Below, one piece after another: positions 25,790 to 35,683 of a stretch of 43,072 nucleotides of DNA (positions are counted from its first letter, which is position 1; each line of letters opens with the position of its first letter). Source of the DNA: Spirulinaceae cyanobacterium SM2_1_0 (GTDB taxonomy: Bacteria; Cyanobacteriota; Cyanobacteriia; Cyanobacteriales; Spirulinaceae); contig JAAUTY010000041.1 in NCBI GenBank assembly GCA_012031265.1, forward strand, positions 1 through 43,072. Direction: 5' to 3'. The position numbers were made by a program, and so were the translations under genes. The notes beneath the pieces are model-generated. The model was not told where the DNA came from, did not search any database, and saw only the letters and a program-made list of their open reading frames with translations.

Positions 25790-28700
25790 GTGGTTAGCAT
25801 CAACGAGATTCGCATCGACCAGCCCAGCATCGATACCGATGAATATTTTGAATTATTTGGTACACCGGGCACATCACTTGCGAACTTGACCTATGTCACG
25901 ATCGGCGACGGTTCGGGCGGCAGTGGCGTCATCGATTCAGCGATCAGTCTTGCGGGTGCTAGCCTCGACGGCAATGGCTTCTTTGTCGCTGCGAACAGTC
26001 CCTTCGCACTCGGTAGCGCTGCGCTCACCCTGCCGAATAACTTTTTTGAGAACAACGACAACGTTACCCACCTGTTGGTCGAAAACTTTACCGGCAGTGT
26101 AGGCCAAGATCTGGACACCAACGACGACGGCATCCTTGATATTGCGCCGTGGACAGGGGTGCGGGACTCTGTGGCTTTGGTTAAGGCACTGGGCGGCGGT
26201 GAGGAGCTGATCTACAGCACGACAACGGTGGGGCCGGACGGTTCGAATCCGCCAGGACATGTCTTCCGTGATCCAGATGGCACGGGGAGCTTTCAGATTG
26301 GCGATTTTGTGCTGGGGGTCGATGATTCACCCGGCATCCCGAATACGGGTGGGTTTGTGGTGAAAATCGCTGCGATTCAAGGGGCAGCCCAAACCTCGCC
26401 GCGCGTAGGGCAGGTGGTCACCACCCAGGGCATTGTCACGGCGATCGCCAGCAACGGCTTCTACATCCAAGATCCGATTCCTGACGGCGACATTGCCACC
26501 TCCGAAGCCATCTTCGTCTTCACGGGTAGCGCCCCGATCCTCACAGTGGCTGATCGCGTCGAGGTGGAAGGCACGGTCAGCGAGTTCACCCCCGGCGGCA
26601 CCGCCACAGGCAACCTGTCGATCACACAGATCAGCTCCCCGACCTTCACGATTCTGTCGGGCGGCAATCCGCTTCCTGGCGCGACGCTGATCGGCCCTGG
26701 CGGTCGCATTGCCCCGACGCAGAATATTGACGACGACGGCTTGACCAGCTTCGATCCGACCACCGATGGCATCGACTTCTACGAAAGTTTGGAAGGGATG
26801 CGGGTGCAGGTGAACAACGCCGTAGTCGTCGGCGCGACCAGTGGCTTTGGCGAGATTGTCGTGTTGCCCGAAAACGGCGCAGGGGCGGGCTTGCGGACAC
26901 CCAATGGCGGCATCATCGTGCAGCCCGACGACTTCAACCCGGAGCGGATCATCATTGATGACGCCCTGATCTCAGCAGAGCCAGCTGTGAAGGTGGGCGA
27001 TCGCTTCAACACCCCCATTATCGGCGTGCTGAGCTATAGCTTCGGTGACTTCAAGCTACTCAACACCCAGCCTCTGCCGGGTGTCACCCCGAGCAGCCTC
27101 AGCTCCGAAACCACGCCCCTGATCGCGACGAATGACCAACTGACGATCGCCACCTACAACGTGGAGAATCTCGACGCCAACGACCCAGCGAGCAAGTTTG
27201 ACGCGATCGCCAATCATATCGCCGACAACCTCGAAGCCCCCGACATCCTGGCGCTGCAAGAGATTCAGGACAACAACGGCACCACTAACGACGGCACAGT
27301 TGCCGCTGACCAGACCTTCCAGCGGCTGATCGACGCGATCGTCGCCGCGGGTGGCCCGACCTACGAGTACCGCCAAGTCGATCCGGTCAACAACGCCGAT
27401 GGCGGCGCACCCGGCAGCAATATTCGCGTCGGCTATCTGTTCAACCCCGAACGGGTCAGTCTCAATGATCGCGGCATGGCGGGTGCTACCGATGCCACAG
27501 CGGTGAATGCCGACGGCTCACTCACCCTCAGCCCCGGTCGCGTTGACCCCAACAACCCCGCTTTTGCCGAAAACACGAGCACCGGCTTCGATGCCAGCCG
27601 CAAATCGCTGGCGGCGGAATTCCGCTTCAATGGCGAGACCATCTTCGTCATCAACAACCACTTCAAGTCCAAAGGCGGCGACTCACCGCTGTTCGGTGCG
27701 ACGCAACCGATTGATCAGGAAACCCTAGCGCAGCGCACCGCCCAGGCACAGGTGGTTAACGATTTTGTGGACGAGCTGCTAGCGGCTGACCCCGATGCCA
27801 AGATCGTCGTCTTGGGTGATCTCAATGACTTCCAATTCTCAACGCCGGTGCAGACGCTCGCCGGTGATGCCTTGACCAACCTCGTGGACACCCTGCCCGC
27901 CGACCAACGCTACACCTTCAACTTTGGCGGCAATTCCCAGGCGCTCGATCACATCCTGGTCAGCGACAGTCTCGCGGGTGCGGCTGAGGTGGACATTGTT
28001 CAGATCAATTCTGATTTTGCCGATGGTGATCGCGCCAGTGACCACAACCCGATTGTTGCCCGTTTAAATATTCCTAACATGACCTACACCCTGCAAATCC
28101 TGCATACCGCTGACCAAGAAGCCGGTTTACCAGCAATTCAAGATGCGGTGAATTTTTCCGCCGTCCTCAATGCCCTCGAAGACGACTTCGCCAATACCCT
28201 GAAACTCTCTTCGGGCGACATCTACATTCCGGGGCCGTTCTTCAGCGCCAGCGATGAAATTTACGGAGCGGCGGGCGTCGGCGACATTTTAATCAATAAT
28301 GCCCTCGGCTTCCAAGCCGTCGCCTTCGGCAACCACGAATTCGACCTCGGCACCGGTACGGTACGCGAGTTGCTGCTGCCCAACCCGGGATTCACCGGCC
28401 CCGGCATCACGGGAACCTATCAGGGCGCGCAGTTCCCTTACCTCAGCGCCAACCTCGACTTCAGCACTGACGACAACCTCGACGACCTCGTGGTCGCTGA
28501 CGGCCAAGCACCGCAACCCAACAGCATCGCCAGCAGCGTCGTGATCAATGTCAACGGCGAAAATATCGGCGTCGTCGGCGCAACGACCCCGACCCTGAAT
28601 TCGATTTCTTCTCCGGGTGGTGTCACGGTGCTACCTCCGAATAGCACCGATTTTGTGGCGCTGGCGGCGATCATCCAAGCGGAAGTGGACGAACTCACCG

Positions 28701-30955
28701 CCACCGGCATCAACAAGGTCGTGCTGCTGTCGCATATGCAGCAGATCGGCATTGAGACCCAGTTGGCAGGCTTGTTGGAAGATGTCGATGTGATCATGGC
28801 CGGTGGCTCCAACACGCTGCTCGCCAATGCCGATGACCCGCTGCGGGTGGGCGACACGGCGGCGGATGTCTACCCGCTGGATCTGACCTCCCGGTCGGGC
28901 GAGCGGGTGGTCTTGATCAACACTGATGGTAACTACCAGTACGTCGGCCGCCTCGCCGTTGAGTTTGATAGCAACGGTCTGATCAGCAGCATCCTCGACG
29001 AGAGCGGCGCTTATGCCACCGACGATGCGGGCGTTGATCGCGTCTACGGCATGGATGTTAATCCCGCCGATGTCGCCGATCCCACCGTGGTCGCTGTGAC
29101 GGCAGCGATCGGCAATGTCGTGCTGAGCAAAGACGGCAATATCTTTGGTAAAACCAATGTCTTCCTCAACGGCACGCGCGGGGATGTCCGCACTCAGGAG
29201 ACTAACCTCGGCAACCTGACGGCGGACGCGAATTTGTTCGTCGCCCAACAATATGACCCCAGCGTCGTCATTTCGATCAAAAATGGTGGCGGCATCCGCG
29301 ACAATATCGGCGTCTCGCGGATTCCGGCGGGGGGCACGTCCAGCGATCTCGAGCAACTGCCACCGGAGGCGAATCCGCTAGTCGGCAAGGAAGCGGGCGA
29401 CATCTCGCAACTGGATATTGAAAATAGCCTCCGCTTCAATAACGACCTCACGCTGCTCACCGTCACGGCTGAAGAACTGCGCGCCGTGATTGAGCATGGC
29501 GTTGCGGCGACGGCACCGGGGGCCACACCGGGGCAGTTCTCGCAAGTGAGTGGTCTGTCATACAGCTTCGACCCCGATCTGCCGGCGGGTCAGCGGGTGC
29601 AGACGCTGGCGGTCAAGGATGAGGACGGCGAAAATCTCGACATTATCGTCACGAATGGGCAATTAGTCGGTGATCCACAGCGCACCTTCCGCATTGTCAC
29701 GCTGGGCTTCCTCGCAGACGGTGGCGATGAATACCCCTTTGATATGCTGAGTAATCCCGACCGAGTTGACTTGGTCGGTGCGCCGCTGCCGACGGGCGCG
29801 GTGGATGTGGCGAATTTCACCGATGATGGCTCAGAGCAGGACGCACTGGCAGAGTACCTGGCGGCAAACTTCGGCACCGAACCTTTCAGTCAGGCCGATG
29901 TCCCGCCGAGCGAGGATCAGCGCATTCGGAATCTGAACTTCACCCAGCCGGGCGAGGGCGGCACGGATGGCGATCCGATCGAGCAGTTGCCTAACAATGT
30001 GTTTGAACTCAACGGCGCGGCTGACGAGGTGCTGCGGCTGCGGCTGACCTTGCAACAGGTCGGAACGGGGGCTGTGAATGAGATTGGTGTCTTCAAGGTG
30101 GATGATGATGACGGCTCCGTTGCGGGTCAGAGGCCGGGTGATGCGGGGTATCTGCAAGCCGCTCTCGCCCAATCGCGCGTGGTCTTCTCGGCGCTGCCTG
30201 ACACCAACTTCGAGCGCTTCAGCTCGACGCGCATACTGGAATACGACGCGGGCGATCGCCTGATGTTCTTCCTGGTGCAAAACGGCACAATCGACCGAGC
30301 GCTGCAAAATCCCGGCGGCGCCGCCGTATTCTTCGCCAACAATGGTAACGCCCTGCGTGCCAGCGAAATCGCCAGCGGCAACTTTGAGTTGCGTTGGGAA
30401 GATGGCGTGGGTGCAGTGGACTTCAGTGATGTTGTGCTGCGCCTCGAGTTTGCCCCCAGCGCTCCGATTCCGGTCGGCACCCGCTGGCAAGGGGACAATG
30501 AGCGCGAAATCATCGACCTGCGCGATGTGGGTGCCCGCACTGCCAGCATCCAGATTCGCAGTGAGGCGGCCTTCGCCAACACGGTCGGTCTCTACAGCAT
30601 CGACAGCATCGACGGTCGCATCGGCAGCCTGAATCCTGGCGATGCGGGCTATGCTCGCGCGGCGGCTGAGCGCCTAGTCACGCGCTTTGATCGCAGTGGC
30701 ACTAGCCCGACGAGTTTGCAGGGCTTGCTCGCACCGCTGATCATCGCCAATGCCACCATTGAGCAGTTTCTGGCGGAAAATCCCGATAACTTCAATGGGG
30801 GCGGGCCGATTGCTTACTTCCCCTACATCGCGGCTAATCCCGATGGGGTCGATCACTTGCGCCTCTTGGGCGACAACCTGTTTGGCTTTGAAGATCTACC
30901 GGGTGGTGGCGACTTCGACTACAACGATATGGTTTTCCAGATCTCGTTTGCCTAA
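25790..30955 (+). CDS. Giant secreted nuclease/5'-nucleotidase-type phosphatase with DUF4114 C-terminus
   Basis: A 1721-residue multidomain exoprotein, GTG start. About 1-180 is a lamin-tail-like domain. About 190-300 is an OB-fold (QVVTTQGIVTAIASNGFYIQ). About 450-760 is an endonuclease/exonuclease/phosphatase domain with all key motifs (IATYNVENLD, LALQEIQDN, NNHFKSKG, VLGDLNDFQ, ASDHNP ending at His752). About 764-1090 is a 5'-nucleotidase-type metallophosphatase (HTADQEAG from His772, GNHEFD with His849, LLSHMQ) and about 1115-1370 is its C-terminal domain (KNGGGIRDN). Two DUF4114-like acidic segments follow, the second ending FEDLPGGGDFDYNDMVF, a probable calcium site. No N-terminal signal peptide is seen, so type I secretion is likely. 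The predicted role is phosphate release from extracellular DNA and nucleotides. Confidence 0.9.
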   Translation: MVSINEIRIDQPSIDTDEYFELFGTPGTSLANLTYVTIGDGSGGSGVIDSAISLAGASLDGNGFFVAANSPFALGSAALTLPNNFFENNDNVTHLLVENFTGSVGQDLDTNDDGILDIAPWTGVRDSVALVKALGGGEELIYSTTTVGPDGSNPPGHVFRDPDGTGSFQIGDFVLGVDDSPGIPNTGGFVVKIAAIQGAAQTSPRVGQVVTTQGIVTAIASNGFYIQDPIPDGDIATSEAIFVFTGSAPILTVADRVEVEGTVSEFTPGGTATGNLSITQISSPTFTILSGGNPLPGATLIGPGGRIAPTQNIDDDGLTSFDPTTDGIDFYESLEGMRVQVNNAVVVGATSGFGEIVVLPENGAGAGLRTPNGGIIVQPDDFNPERIIIDDALISAEPAVKVGDRFNTPIIGVLSYSFGDFKLLNTQPLPGVTPSSLSSETTPLIATNDQLTIATYNVENLDANDPASKFDAIANHIADNLEAPDILALQEIQDNNGTTNDGTVAADQTFQRLIDAIVAAGGPTYEYRQVDPVNNADGGAPGSNIRVGYLFNPERVSLNDRGMAGATDATAVNADGSLTLSPGRVDPNNPAFAENTSTGFDASRKSLAAEFRFNGETIFVINNHFKSKGGDSPLFGATQPIDQETLAQRTAQAQVVNDFVDELLAADPDAKIVVLGDLNDFQFSTPVQTLAGDALTNLVDTLPADQRYTFNFGGNSQALDHILVSDSLAGAAEVDIVQINSDFADGDRASDHNPIVARLNIPNMTYTLQILHTADQEAGLPAIQDAVNFSAVLNALEDDFANTLKLSSGDIYIPGPFFSASDEIYGAAGVGDILINNALGFQAVAFGNHEFDLGTGTVRELLLPNPGFTGPGITGTYQGAQFPYLSANLDFSTDDNLDDLVVADGQAPQPNSIASSVVINVNGENIGVVGATTPTLNSISSPGGVTVLPPNSTDFVALAAIIQAEVDELTATGINKVVLLSHMQQIGIETQLAGLLEDVDVIMAGGSNTLLANADDPLRVGDTAADVYPLDLTSRSGERVVLINTDGNYQYVGRLAVEFDSNGLISSILDESGAYATDDAGVDRVYGMDVNPADVADPTVVAVTAAIGNVVLSKDGNIFGKTNVFLNGTRGDVRTQETNLGNLTADANLFVAQQYDPSVVISIKNGGGIRDNIGVSRIPAGGTSSDLEQLPPEANPLVGKEAGDISQLDIENSLRFNNDLTLLTVTAEELRAVIEHGVAATAPGATPGQFSQVSGLSYSFDPDLPAGQRVQTLAVKDEDGENLDIIVTNGQLVGDPQRTFRIVTLGFLADGGDEYPFDMLSNPDRVDLVGAPLPTGAVDVANFTDDGSEQDALAEYLAANFGTEPFSQADVPPSEDQRIRNLNFTQPGEGGTDGDPIEQLPNNVFELNGAADEVLRLRLTLQQVGTGAVNEIGVFKVDDDDGSVAGQRPGDAGYLQAALAQSRVVFSALPDTNFERFSSTRILEYDAGDRLMFFLVQNGTIDRALQNPGGAAVFFANNGNALRASEIASGNFELRWEDGVGAVDFSDVVLRLEFAPSAPIPVGTRWQGDNEREIIDLRDVGARTASIQIRSEAAFANTVGLYSIDSIDGRIGSLNPGDAGYARAAAERLVTRFDRSGTSPTSLQGLLAPLIIANATIEQFLAENPDNFNGGGPIAYFPYIAANPDGVDHLRLLGDNLFGFEDLPGGGDFDYNDMVFQISFA

Positions 30956-30982
30956 CGCTGCTCCGGCTGGGCTTTGTGATGA

Positions 30983-31004
30983 AGCGGGGGCGATCGCCCC
31001 CGCT
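30983..31004. terminator. Palindromic hairpin between convergent genes, centred on HIP1
   Basis: A perfect 22-bp palindrome with arms AGCGGGGGCGA and TCGCCCCCGCT, built around GCGATCGC. It lies between the large exoenzyme and ccmK. No T-run follows on either strand, so termination is only plausible. Confidence 0.45.
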
Positions 31005-31028
31005 GCTACTGCATTGCTGCTGAGCAGG

Positions 31029-31334
31029 TTAGCGAAAGGGTTCCGAGGCTTCGGTGTATTCCAGGGGCAACACTGACACCACATTCTCGGGAGGATTGGG
31101 AACGAGGTAGTAAGTGATCACCTGACCGCCGTAGACCGCCTCAGCCGCCGCAATGCCCGCCGCCTGGGCGCGCTTTGCCTCGGCAACATGGCCGCGCACA
31201 GCGACTACAAACCGACCACTTTCAGCGCGATCGCACCAAACGATCGTGACTTTCGCCGCCTTCACCATGGCGTCTGAAGCCGCCAAGATCGCGGGAAAAC
31301 CGAGAGTTTCAATGACCGCAACAGCATCTGGCAT
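31029..31334 (-). CDS. ccmK: Carboxysome shell protein, CcmK family (single BMC domain)
   Basis: A 101-residue BMC-domain protein that should form hexamers in the carboxysome shell. AVAVIETLGFPAILAASDAM and VPNPPENVVSVLPLEYTE are family signatures; the end SEPFR recalls CcmK4 while VPNPPENV recalls CcmK3. The pore segment reads RAESGR where CcmK2 has KIGSGR, so an acidic Glu stands at the pore position normally Gly. It is encoded alone, away from any ccmKLMN cluster, 68 bp after the transglutaminase-like gene on the same strand. The start at 31334 (MPDAVAV) matches family length. It may be a minor isoform adjusting shell permeability. Confidence 0.9.
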   Translation of the reverse strand: MPDAVAVIETLGFPAILAASDAMVKAAKVTIVWCDRAESGRFVVAVRGHVAEAKRAQAAGIAAAEAVYGGQVITYYLVPNPPENVVSVLPLEYTEASEPFR

Positions 31335-31402
31335 CAGGGCTTTGTTCCAACTCAAAGTCCTTAGTTTAGCCGAGTTTGGTGTTGCGGCAGCGGGGCTGCA
31401 CC

Positions 31403-33109
31403 TCAAGTCGCCGGGGCAGCTTGGTCGTCGTCGCGGCGGCTGGGGCGCAGCTCGTCGAGGATCGTAAAGCTAACGTGGTTGATCGCCAGTTCGCCGATCG
31501 AGGTCTGTTCGCGGGGAATCGGTTCGCCGCCCTGATACAGTTTCTCGAAGGGAACGCCCTTCGCCATTTCCGCATGAAACCAGGACAAGCCCATGAAGAA
31601 GCGGGTCGGATAAGGACCGCCCTCGACCACATCATCAGGGTTAGACTCCATCGGCAGCCAGCCAAATCCCGGCAGGTAGAATTCCATCCAGACATGGTTG
31701 TAGTCTGGCTCTAGAGGAATGCCGCGCTGTTCTAGCTTCGGCGGGCATTTATAACGACCGACGGTGCGACAGGCAATGCCATTCAGCCGCGCCAGCGCCA
31801 GCAAGATGCCAAGATACTCACCACAGGAGCCGACACCGCGTGCCAGGGCAACATCAGGTGTATCGATGTGGGGTTTGATGCCGTAGGAGAGGCGGTCGTA
31901 GACATAGTTGCGAATGTTGTACATTTTTCGCAACAAGTTGGTTTCCTCACCGACGGCATCGCGGGCGGCGCGCTGGATATTCTCTTTATCCATTGCCAGG
32001 TTGTCATTATCGATCAGGTAGCGATCGCGAAGCTCCGCGCTCAACTCTGGCAGATTGTCACCATCGCGGGGGCTGAACTGATACTTAATGCTCCAAACTT
32101 GCAGCTTGGCACGCCAGCCAAAGAGATGGCGCTCATCCGGCCGCAGGTGGTCAAACTTGAACACCGCTACCCGCTGACCTCCGATCAGCCGCTCCTCAAA
32201 AGGCAAGCCGACTGGCTCGACGCTGAGCACAGTCTGACGCAGGGTTTCGGCCGGGAGCGCAATGTGCCACTCCAGATCGGTGAGTTCCAGCTTATCCAGT
32301 GGTGCGAGCTCTTCTACATAGCTCATCTCAACTAAGTAGCCGTTGGAAAGCGCATAATGACCAGCCGCGTCGTGATGGAAGTAGAGGGGATGCAGAAAGG
32401 TGCGATCGCGATAACTGAGTTCGTGATTGGGGTGACTATTGGGATTGTCCCGGATGAAGGGTTCGTCATGGACATAAGCGACATAGAGGCAGTCTTCGCC
32501 GTCGGAATTGGGTTGAAAGGCGAGACCGGTAGGGTTCTCAAACGGGGTTAAAACGCTGAATTCAATCGCCCCCGTCGCGCGATCGAGACAAAAAACCGTC
32601 TGCTCGGTCGTATCACTCAGCCAGAGCTTTTCGCCGCGCACCGCGATATTCTCAACGCCAATCCCCGGCGCATAGAAATTGGTGATTTCGCGGCGAGTCT
32701 CGCGACTGAAGACGCTAATCGTCCCAGCCCGCTGGGAGGTGAGATAGATCGTGCCCTCCCAAACGGCAATGCCATCAACGGGGTGGGGCAGACTGAGAAA
32801 GCGCTGGGGTTGCAATTCTCCCGCCAGCGAGCAAAAGTAAACGTCCTCGTAGCGCGCAAACCAGAGCGTGTCATCGGCGATCGCCAAGCCCGTCGCACCG
32901 ACAAACTCCTGCCAACAGTGCGAGTTGAGAACCTGGCTATCGTCGGTTTGCGGATCGACCGCCAACAGGTAACCGTTGGTAGCATCCAGAACGTAGAGGC
33001 GATCGCCATAGAATACGACCCCGTGAATTGCGGCCGTGGCAATTGGACGGATTGAGCGGACAACTGGGCGAGCGTGAGTTAAAACTAGGGTAGGCGCGTG
33101 AGAAATCAT
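31403..33109 (-). CDS. Beta-propeller / transglutaminase-like fusion protein
   Basis: A 568-residue protein without a signal peptide. Residues about 25-240 form repeated beta-propeller blades (GVVFYGDRLYVLDATNGYLL, GIAVWEGTIYLTS, NIAVRGEKLWLSD), NHL/SMP-30-like. Residues about 385-500 are a transglutaminase-like cysteine protease fold with Cys429 (GVGSCGEYLG), His472 (YNHVWMEFYLPGFGW) and an acidic third residue, probably Glu488 (PMESNPDD) where Asp is usual. Such domains can be peptidases, amidases or crosslinkers. It sits just upstream of ccmK and may be co-transcribed with it. Its substrate is unknown, and the cytoplasmic location is inferred from the missing signal. Confidence 0.85.
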   Translation of the reverse strand: MISHAPTLVLTHARPVVRSIRPIATAAIHGVVFYGDRLYVLDATNGYLLAVDPQTDDSQVLNSHCWQEFVGATGLAIADDTLWFARYEDVYFCSLAGELQPQRFLSLPHPVDGIAVWEGTIYLTSQRAGTISVFSRETRREITNFYAPGIGVENIAVRGEKLWLSDTTEQTVFCLDRATGAIEFSVLTPFENPTGLAFQPNSDGEDCLYVAYVHDEPFIRDNPNSHPNHELSYRDRTFLHPLYFHHDAAGHYALSNGYLVEMSYVEELAPLDKLELTDLEWHIALPAETLRQTVLSVEPVGLPFEERLIGGQRVAVFKFDHLRPDERHLFGWRAKLQVWSIKYQFSPRDGDNLPELSAELRDRYLIDNDNLAMDKENIQRAARDAVGEETNLLRKMYNIRNYVYDRLSYGIKPHIDTPDVALARGVGSCGEYLGILLALARLNGIACRTVGRYKCPPKLEQRGIPLEPDYNHVWMEFYLPGFGWLPMESNPDDVVEGGPYPTRFFMGLSWFHAEMAKGVPFEKLYQGGEPIPREQTSIGELAINHVSFTILDELRPSRRDDDQAAPAT

Positions 33110-33389
33110 GCTTAAGTCGGCTTGCAGGCAACAGGGAGCAGCTCTTCAGTGTAAATCGCGATGGCAATCTTGCTCTAGGTGCTTCAACATAGCAAAGGAG
33201 CAAGACTGATCAATGCTCAGCGCGAACTTTATCATTACTGCTTGCTCCCCCCTGAATATCGGCTGAAGAGATCGCTCTTAGCTGAGTGAACCGCCTCTTG
33301 GGCAGTGCCATCGCGTCTCCGGGTGCTCCTTGCTAGACGATACACTTGAATATCCTGTTAGTAGTAGATTTCCATCCGGATTAATCGCC

Positions 33390-34172
33390 ATGTCTCCATC
33401 TCAACCTCCAAAGCTTTTCGCTCGTCTTGCCCGCCTGGGTAGCTTGATGCTGATCGCTAGCGTCACCGTGATCGCCACACCCCGCTTGGTTGCCGCTCAG
33501 AGCATTCCCAGCATCTGGGAAGCCAACTACCAGCCGCCTGCGGGTATCGGCGCACCCCAGCGCGTTGAGGGAGGGGCATCCCGAGATGGTAGACGTGACA
33601 CCCGGATTTTGACAGCCCTGGTGCCCACAAGCAACCAGTTTGGCGCGACACTAGCCGCTCGTCCGACGATTTATACGCATATGCCAGCAGCAGTTAATGC
33701 GGATGTCGCGAGCATTGTTGAGTTCGAGCTACTTGATGAAGCAGGTCAACTGATTTACCTCACTGATCGGCTACTGCCTGCTGAGACAGCCGGCATTGTT
33801 AGCATTCGCCTGCCGGAGAGCGCCCCAGCTCTGGACGTTGACCGCAACTACCAGTGGATGGTGCGGGTTTACGACCGCAACGACGAAGTCATCGGTCAGA
33901 CCGAGGGTTGGATTCAGCGCGTGGATCGCCCCGCCCAGTTGCCCGCCAATCTTCAGCGGGCGACGGCCTATGACCAAGCCATGCATTACGCGGAGGCGCG
34001 TCTCTGGTATGACGCCCTAGCGGCAATGGCGATCGCCTATCGCGAAAATCCCACTGCCGAAGTTCGCAAGAGCTGGACACAACTATTGCGCTCGGCTGGT
34101 CTGGCTGAGGTCGCGAATGCCAGGCTGCTACAGGAGTTGTCGGTGACTGAACGGCAAGCTTTTGAGCTGTAG
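33390..34172 (+). CDS. DUF928 domain secreted protein
   Basis: A 260-residue protein. The N-terminal signal peptide (about 1-37; LGSLMLIASVTVIATPRLV) ends near VAAQS. The mature region has ALVPTSNQFGATLAARPTIY and VDRNYQWMVRVYDRND, hallmarks of DUF928, a family common in cyanobacteria and of unknown function. A C-terminal helical segment (YDQAMHYAEARLWYDALAAM) is TPR-like. I choose the ATG at 33390, which opens at the signal peptide; the upstream 20 codons lack similarity. A terminator follows at 34218. Confidence 0.85.
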   Translation: MSPSQPPKLFARLARLGSLMLIASVTVIATPRLVAAQSIPSIWEANYQPPAGIGAPQRVEGGASRDGRRDTRILTALVPTSNQFGATLAARPTIYTHMPAAVNADVASIVEFELLDEAGQLIYLTDRLLPAETAGIVSIRLPESAPALDVDRNYQWMVRVYDRNDEVIGQTEGWIQRVDRPAQLPANLQRATAYDQAMHYAEARLWYDALAAMAIAYRENPTAEVRKSWTQLLRSAGLAEVANARLLQELSVTERQAFEL

Positions 34173-34217
34173 CGCGGCGATCGCACTCTACCTAGACAAA
34201 ACGACCTCATTCACCTC

Positions 34218-34250
34218 GCCTGCACTGGTATCTAGTTGCAGGCTTTTGTT
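34218..34250 (+). terminator. Terminator after the DUF928 gene
   Basis: GCCTGCA and TGCAGGC form a 7-bp stem with a 12-base loop, followed by TTTTGTTT. Confidence 0.65.
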
Positions 34251-34296
34251 TGCATTTCTACCCCACTGGAGATAGCCCCTGAGCCGGACGGGTCTG

Positions 34297-34302
34297 TATA
34301 AT
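34297..34302 (+). promoter_or_regulatory. Possible -10 element for ndhH
   Basis: A perfect TATAAT lies 130 bases before the ndhH start and after the DUF928 terminator. No good -35 element is seen at 17 bases. Confidence 0.35.
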
Positions 34303-34431
34303 AAGTGCAACAAAAGTTAACCGTCAGGTTGGCTGCGACAAATGGATTGGGCCAAACGAGGTGCGGGGGATCGCTGGTCAGAATGCGATCGCAGCCCCAC
34401 ATCTTTTTAGAAGCGAGAACTACTGCAACTT

Positions 34432-35616
34432 ATGCCGCAAATCGAGACCAGAACTGAACCCATGGTGATCAACATGGGGCCGCACCATCCCTCCATGCAC
34501 GGCGTCCTGCGCCTGATCGTCACCCTAGATGGGGAAGATGTCGTGGATTGCGAGCCGGTGATTGGTTACCTCCATCGCGGCATGGAAAAGATTGCCGAGA
34601 ATCGCACCACCGTCATGTACGTCCCCTACGTCAGTCGTTGGGACTACGCCGCCGGGATGTTCAACGAAGCGATCACCGTCAATGCCCCGGAGAAGCTAGC
34701 AGACATCGAAGTCCCCAAGCGCGCCCAGTACATCCGCGTCATCATGCTGGAGCTGAACCGGATCGCCAATCACCTGCTCTGGCTCGGCCCCTTCATGGCG
34801 GATGTCGGTGCCCAGACCCCCTTCTTCTACATCTTCCGCGAACGCGAACTGATCTATGACCTTTGGGAAGCAGCTAGTGGCTCGCGCCTGATCAACAACA
34901 ATTATTTCCGTGTCGGCGGCGTTGCCGTCGATCTCCCCTACGGCTGGATCGACAAGTGCTTGGACTTCTGCGACTACTTCGCCGAAAAAGTCGATGAGTA
35001 CGAAAAACTGATCACCAACAACCCCATCTTCCGCCGCCGGGTCGAAGGGGTGGGCACGATCACCCGCGAGGAGGCGATCAACTGGGGACTCTCCGGCCCG
35101 ATGCTGCGTGGCTCTGGTGTTAAGTGGGATCTTCGCAAAGTTGACCACTACGAGTGCTACGACGAGCTGGACTGGGACATTCACTGGGAAACCAGCGGCG
35201 ACTGTTTTGCCCGCTACATCATCCGCATTCGCGAGATGCGCGAGTCGCTCAAAATCATCCGCCAAGCCTGCGCGCAACTCCCCGGCGGCCCCTACGAAAA
35301 TCTCGAAGCCAAGCGCCTCGCCGAAGGTAAAAAGTCGGAGTGGAACAACTTTGAGTACCAGTACATCGCCAAAAAGGTTCCTCCCACCTTCAAGATCCCC
35401 GAGGGCGAGCACTACGTCCGCCTCGAGAGTGGCAAGGGCGAGCTAGGGATTTTTGTCGTTGGTAAAAACGATGTCTTCCCGTGGCGCTGGAAGATTCGCG
35501 CCCCTGATTTCAACAACTTGCAGATCCTGCCCCACATCCTCAAGGGGGTCAAGGTCGCTGACATCATGGCGATCCTGGGCAGTATCGACATCATCATGGG
35601 TTCCGTCGATCGCTAG
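34432..35616 (+). CDS. ndhH: NAD(P)H-quinone oxidoreductase subunit H (NdhH)
   Basis: A 394-residue subunit of the thylakoid NDH-1 complex, which passes electrons from ferredoxin to plastoquinone in cyclic flow, respiration and CO2 uptake. It is homologous to the 49-kDa/NuoD subunit. [36 protein letters not shown] and [18 protein letters not shown] are near-invariant quinone-site motifs. The C-terminal [11 protein letters not shown] and the MGSVDR end are complete. It is a single gene here, with a strong terminator at 35684-35731. Confidence 0.98.
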   Translation: MPQIETRTEPMVINMGPHHPSMHGVLRLIVTLDGEDVVDCEPVIGYLHRGMEKIAENRTTVMYVPYVSRWDYAAGMFNEAITVNAPEKLADIEVPKRAQYIRVIMLELNRIANHLLWLGPFMADVGAQTPFFYIFRERELIYDLWEAASGSRLINNNYFRVGGVAVDLPYGWIDKCLDFCDYFAEKVDEYEKLITNNPIFRRRVEGVGTITREEAINWGLSGPMLRGSGVKWDLRKVDHYECYDELDWDIHWETSGDCFARYIIRIREMRESLKIIRQACAQLPGGPYENLEAKRLAEGKKSEWNNFEYQYIAKKVPPTFKIPEGEHYVRLESGKGELGIFVVGKNDVFPWRWKIRAPDFNNLQILPHILKGVKVADIMAILGSIDIIMGSVDR

Positions 35617-35683
35617 CACGGTGACGGACGTGGCTGACTGAGCTGACTCGCGATCGCCAGCCCGACTAATCTGGCAACCGACA

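Noticed and set aside
34696-35412. Antisense open frame inside ndhH
   Set aside because: ndhH is near-invariant on the plus strand; the other frame is a shadow.
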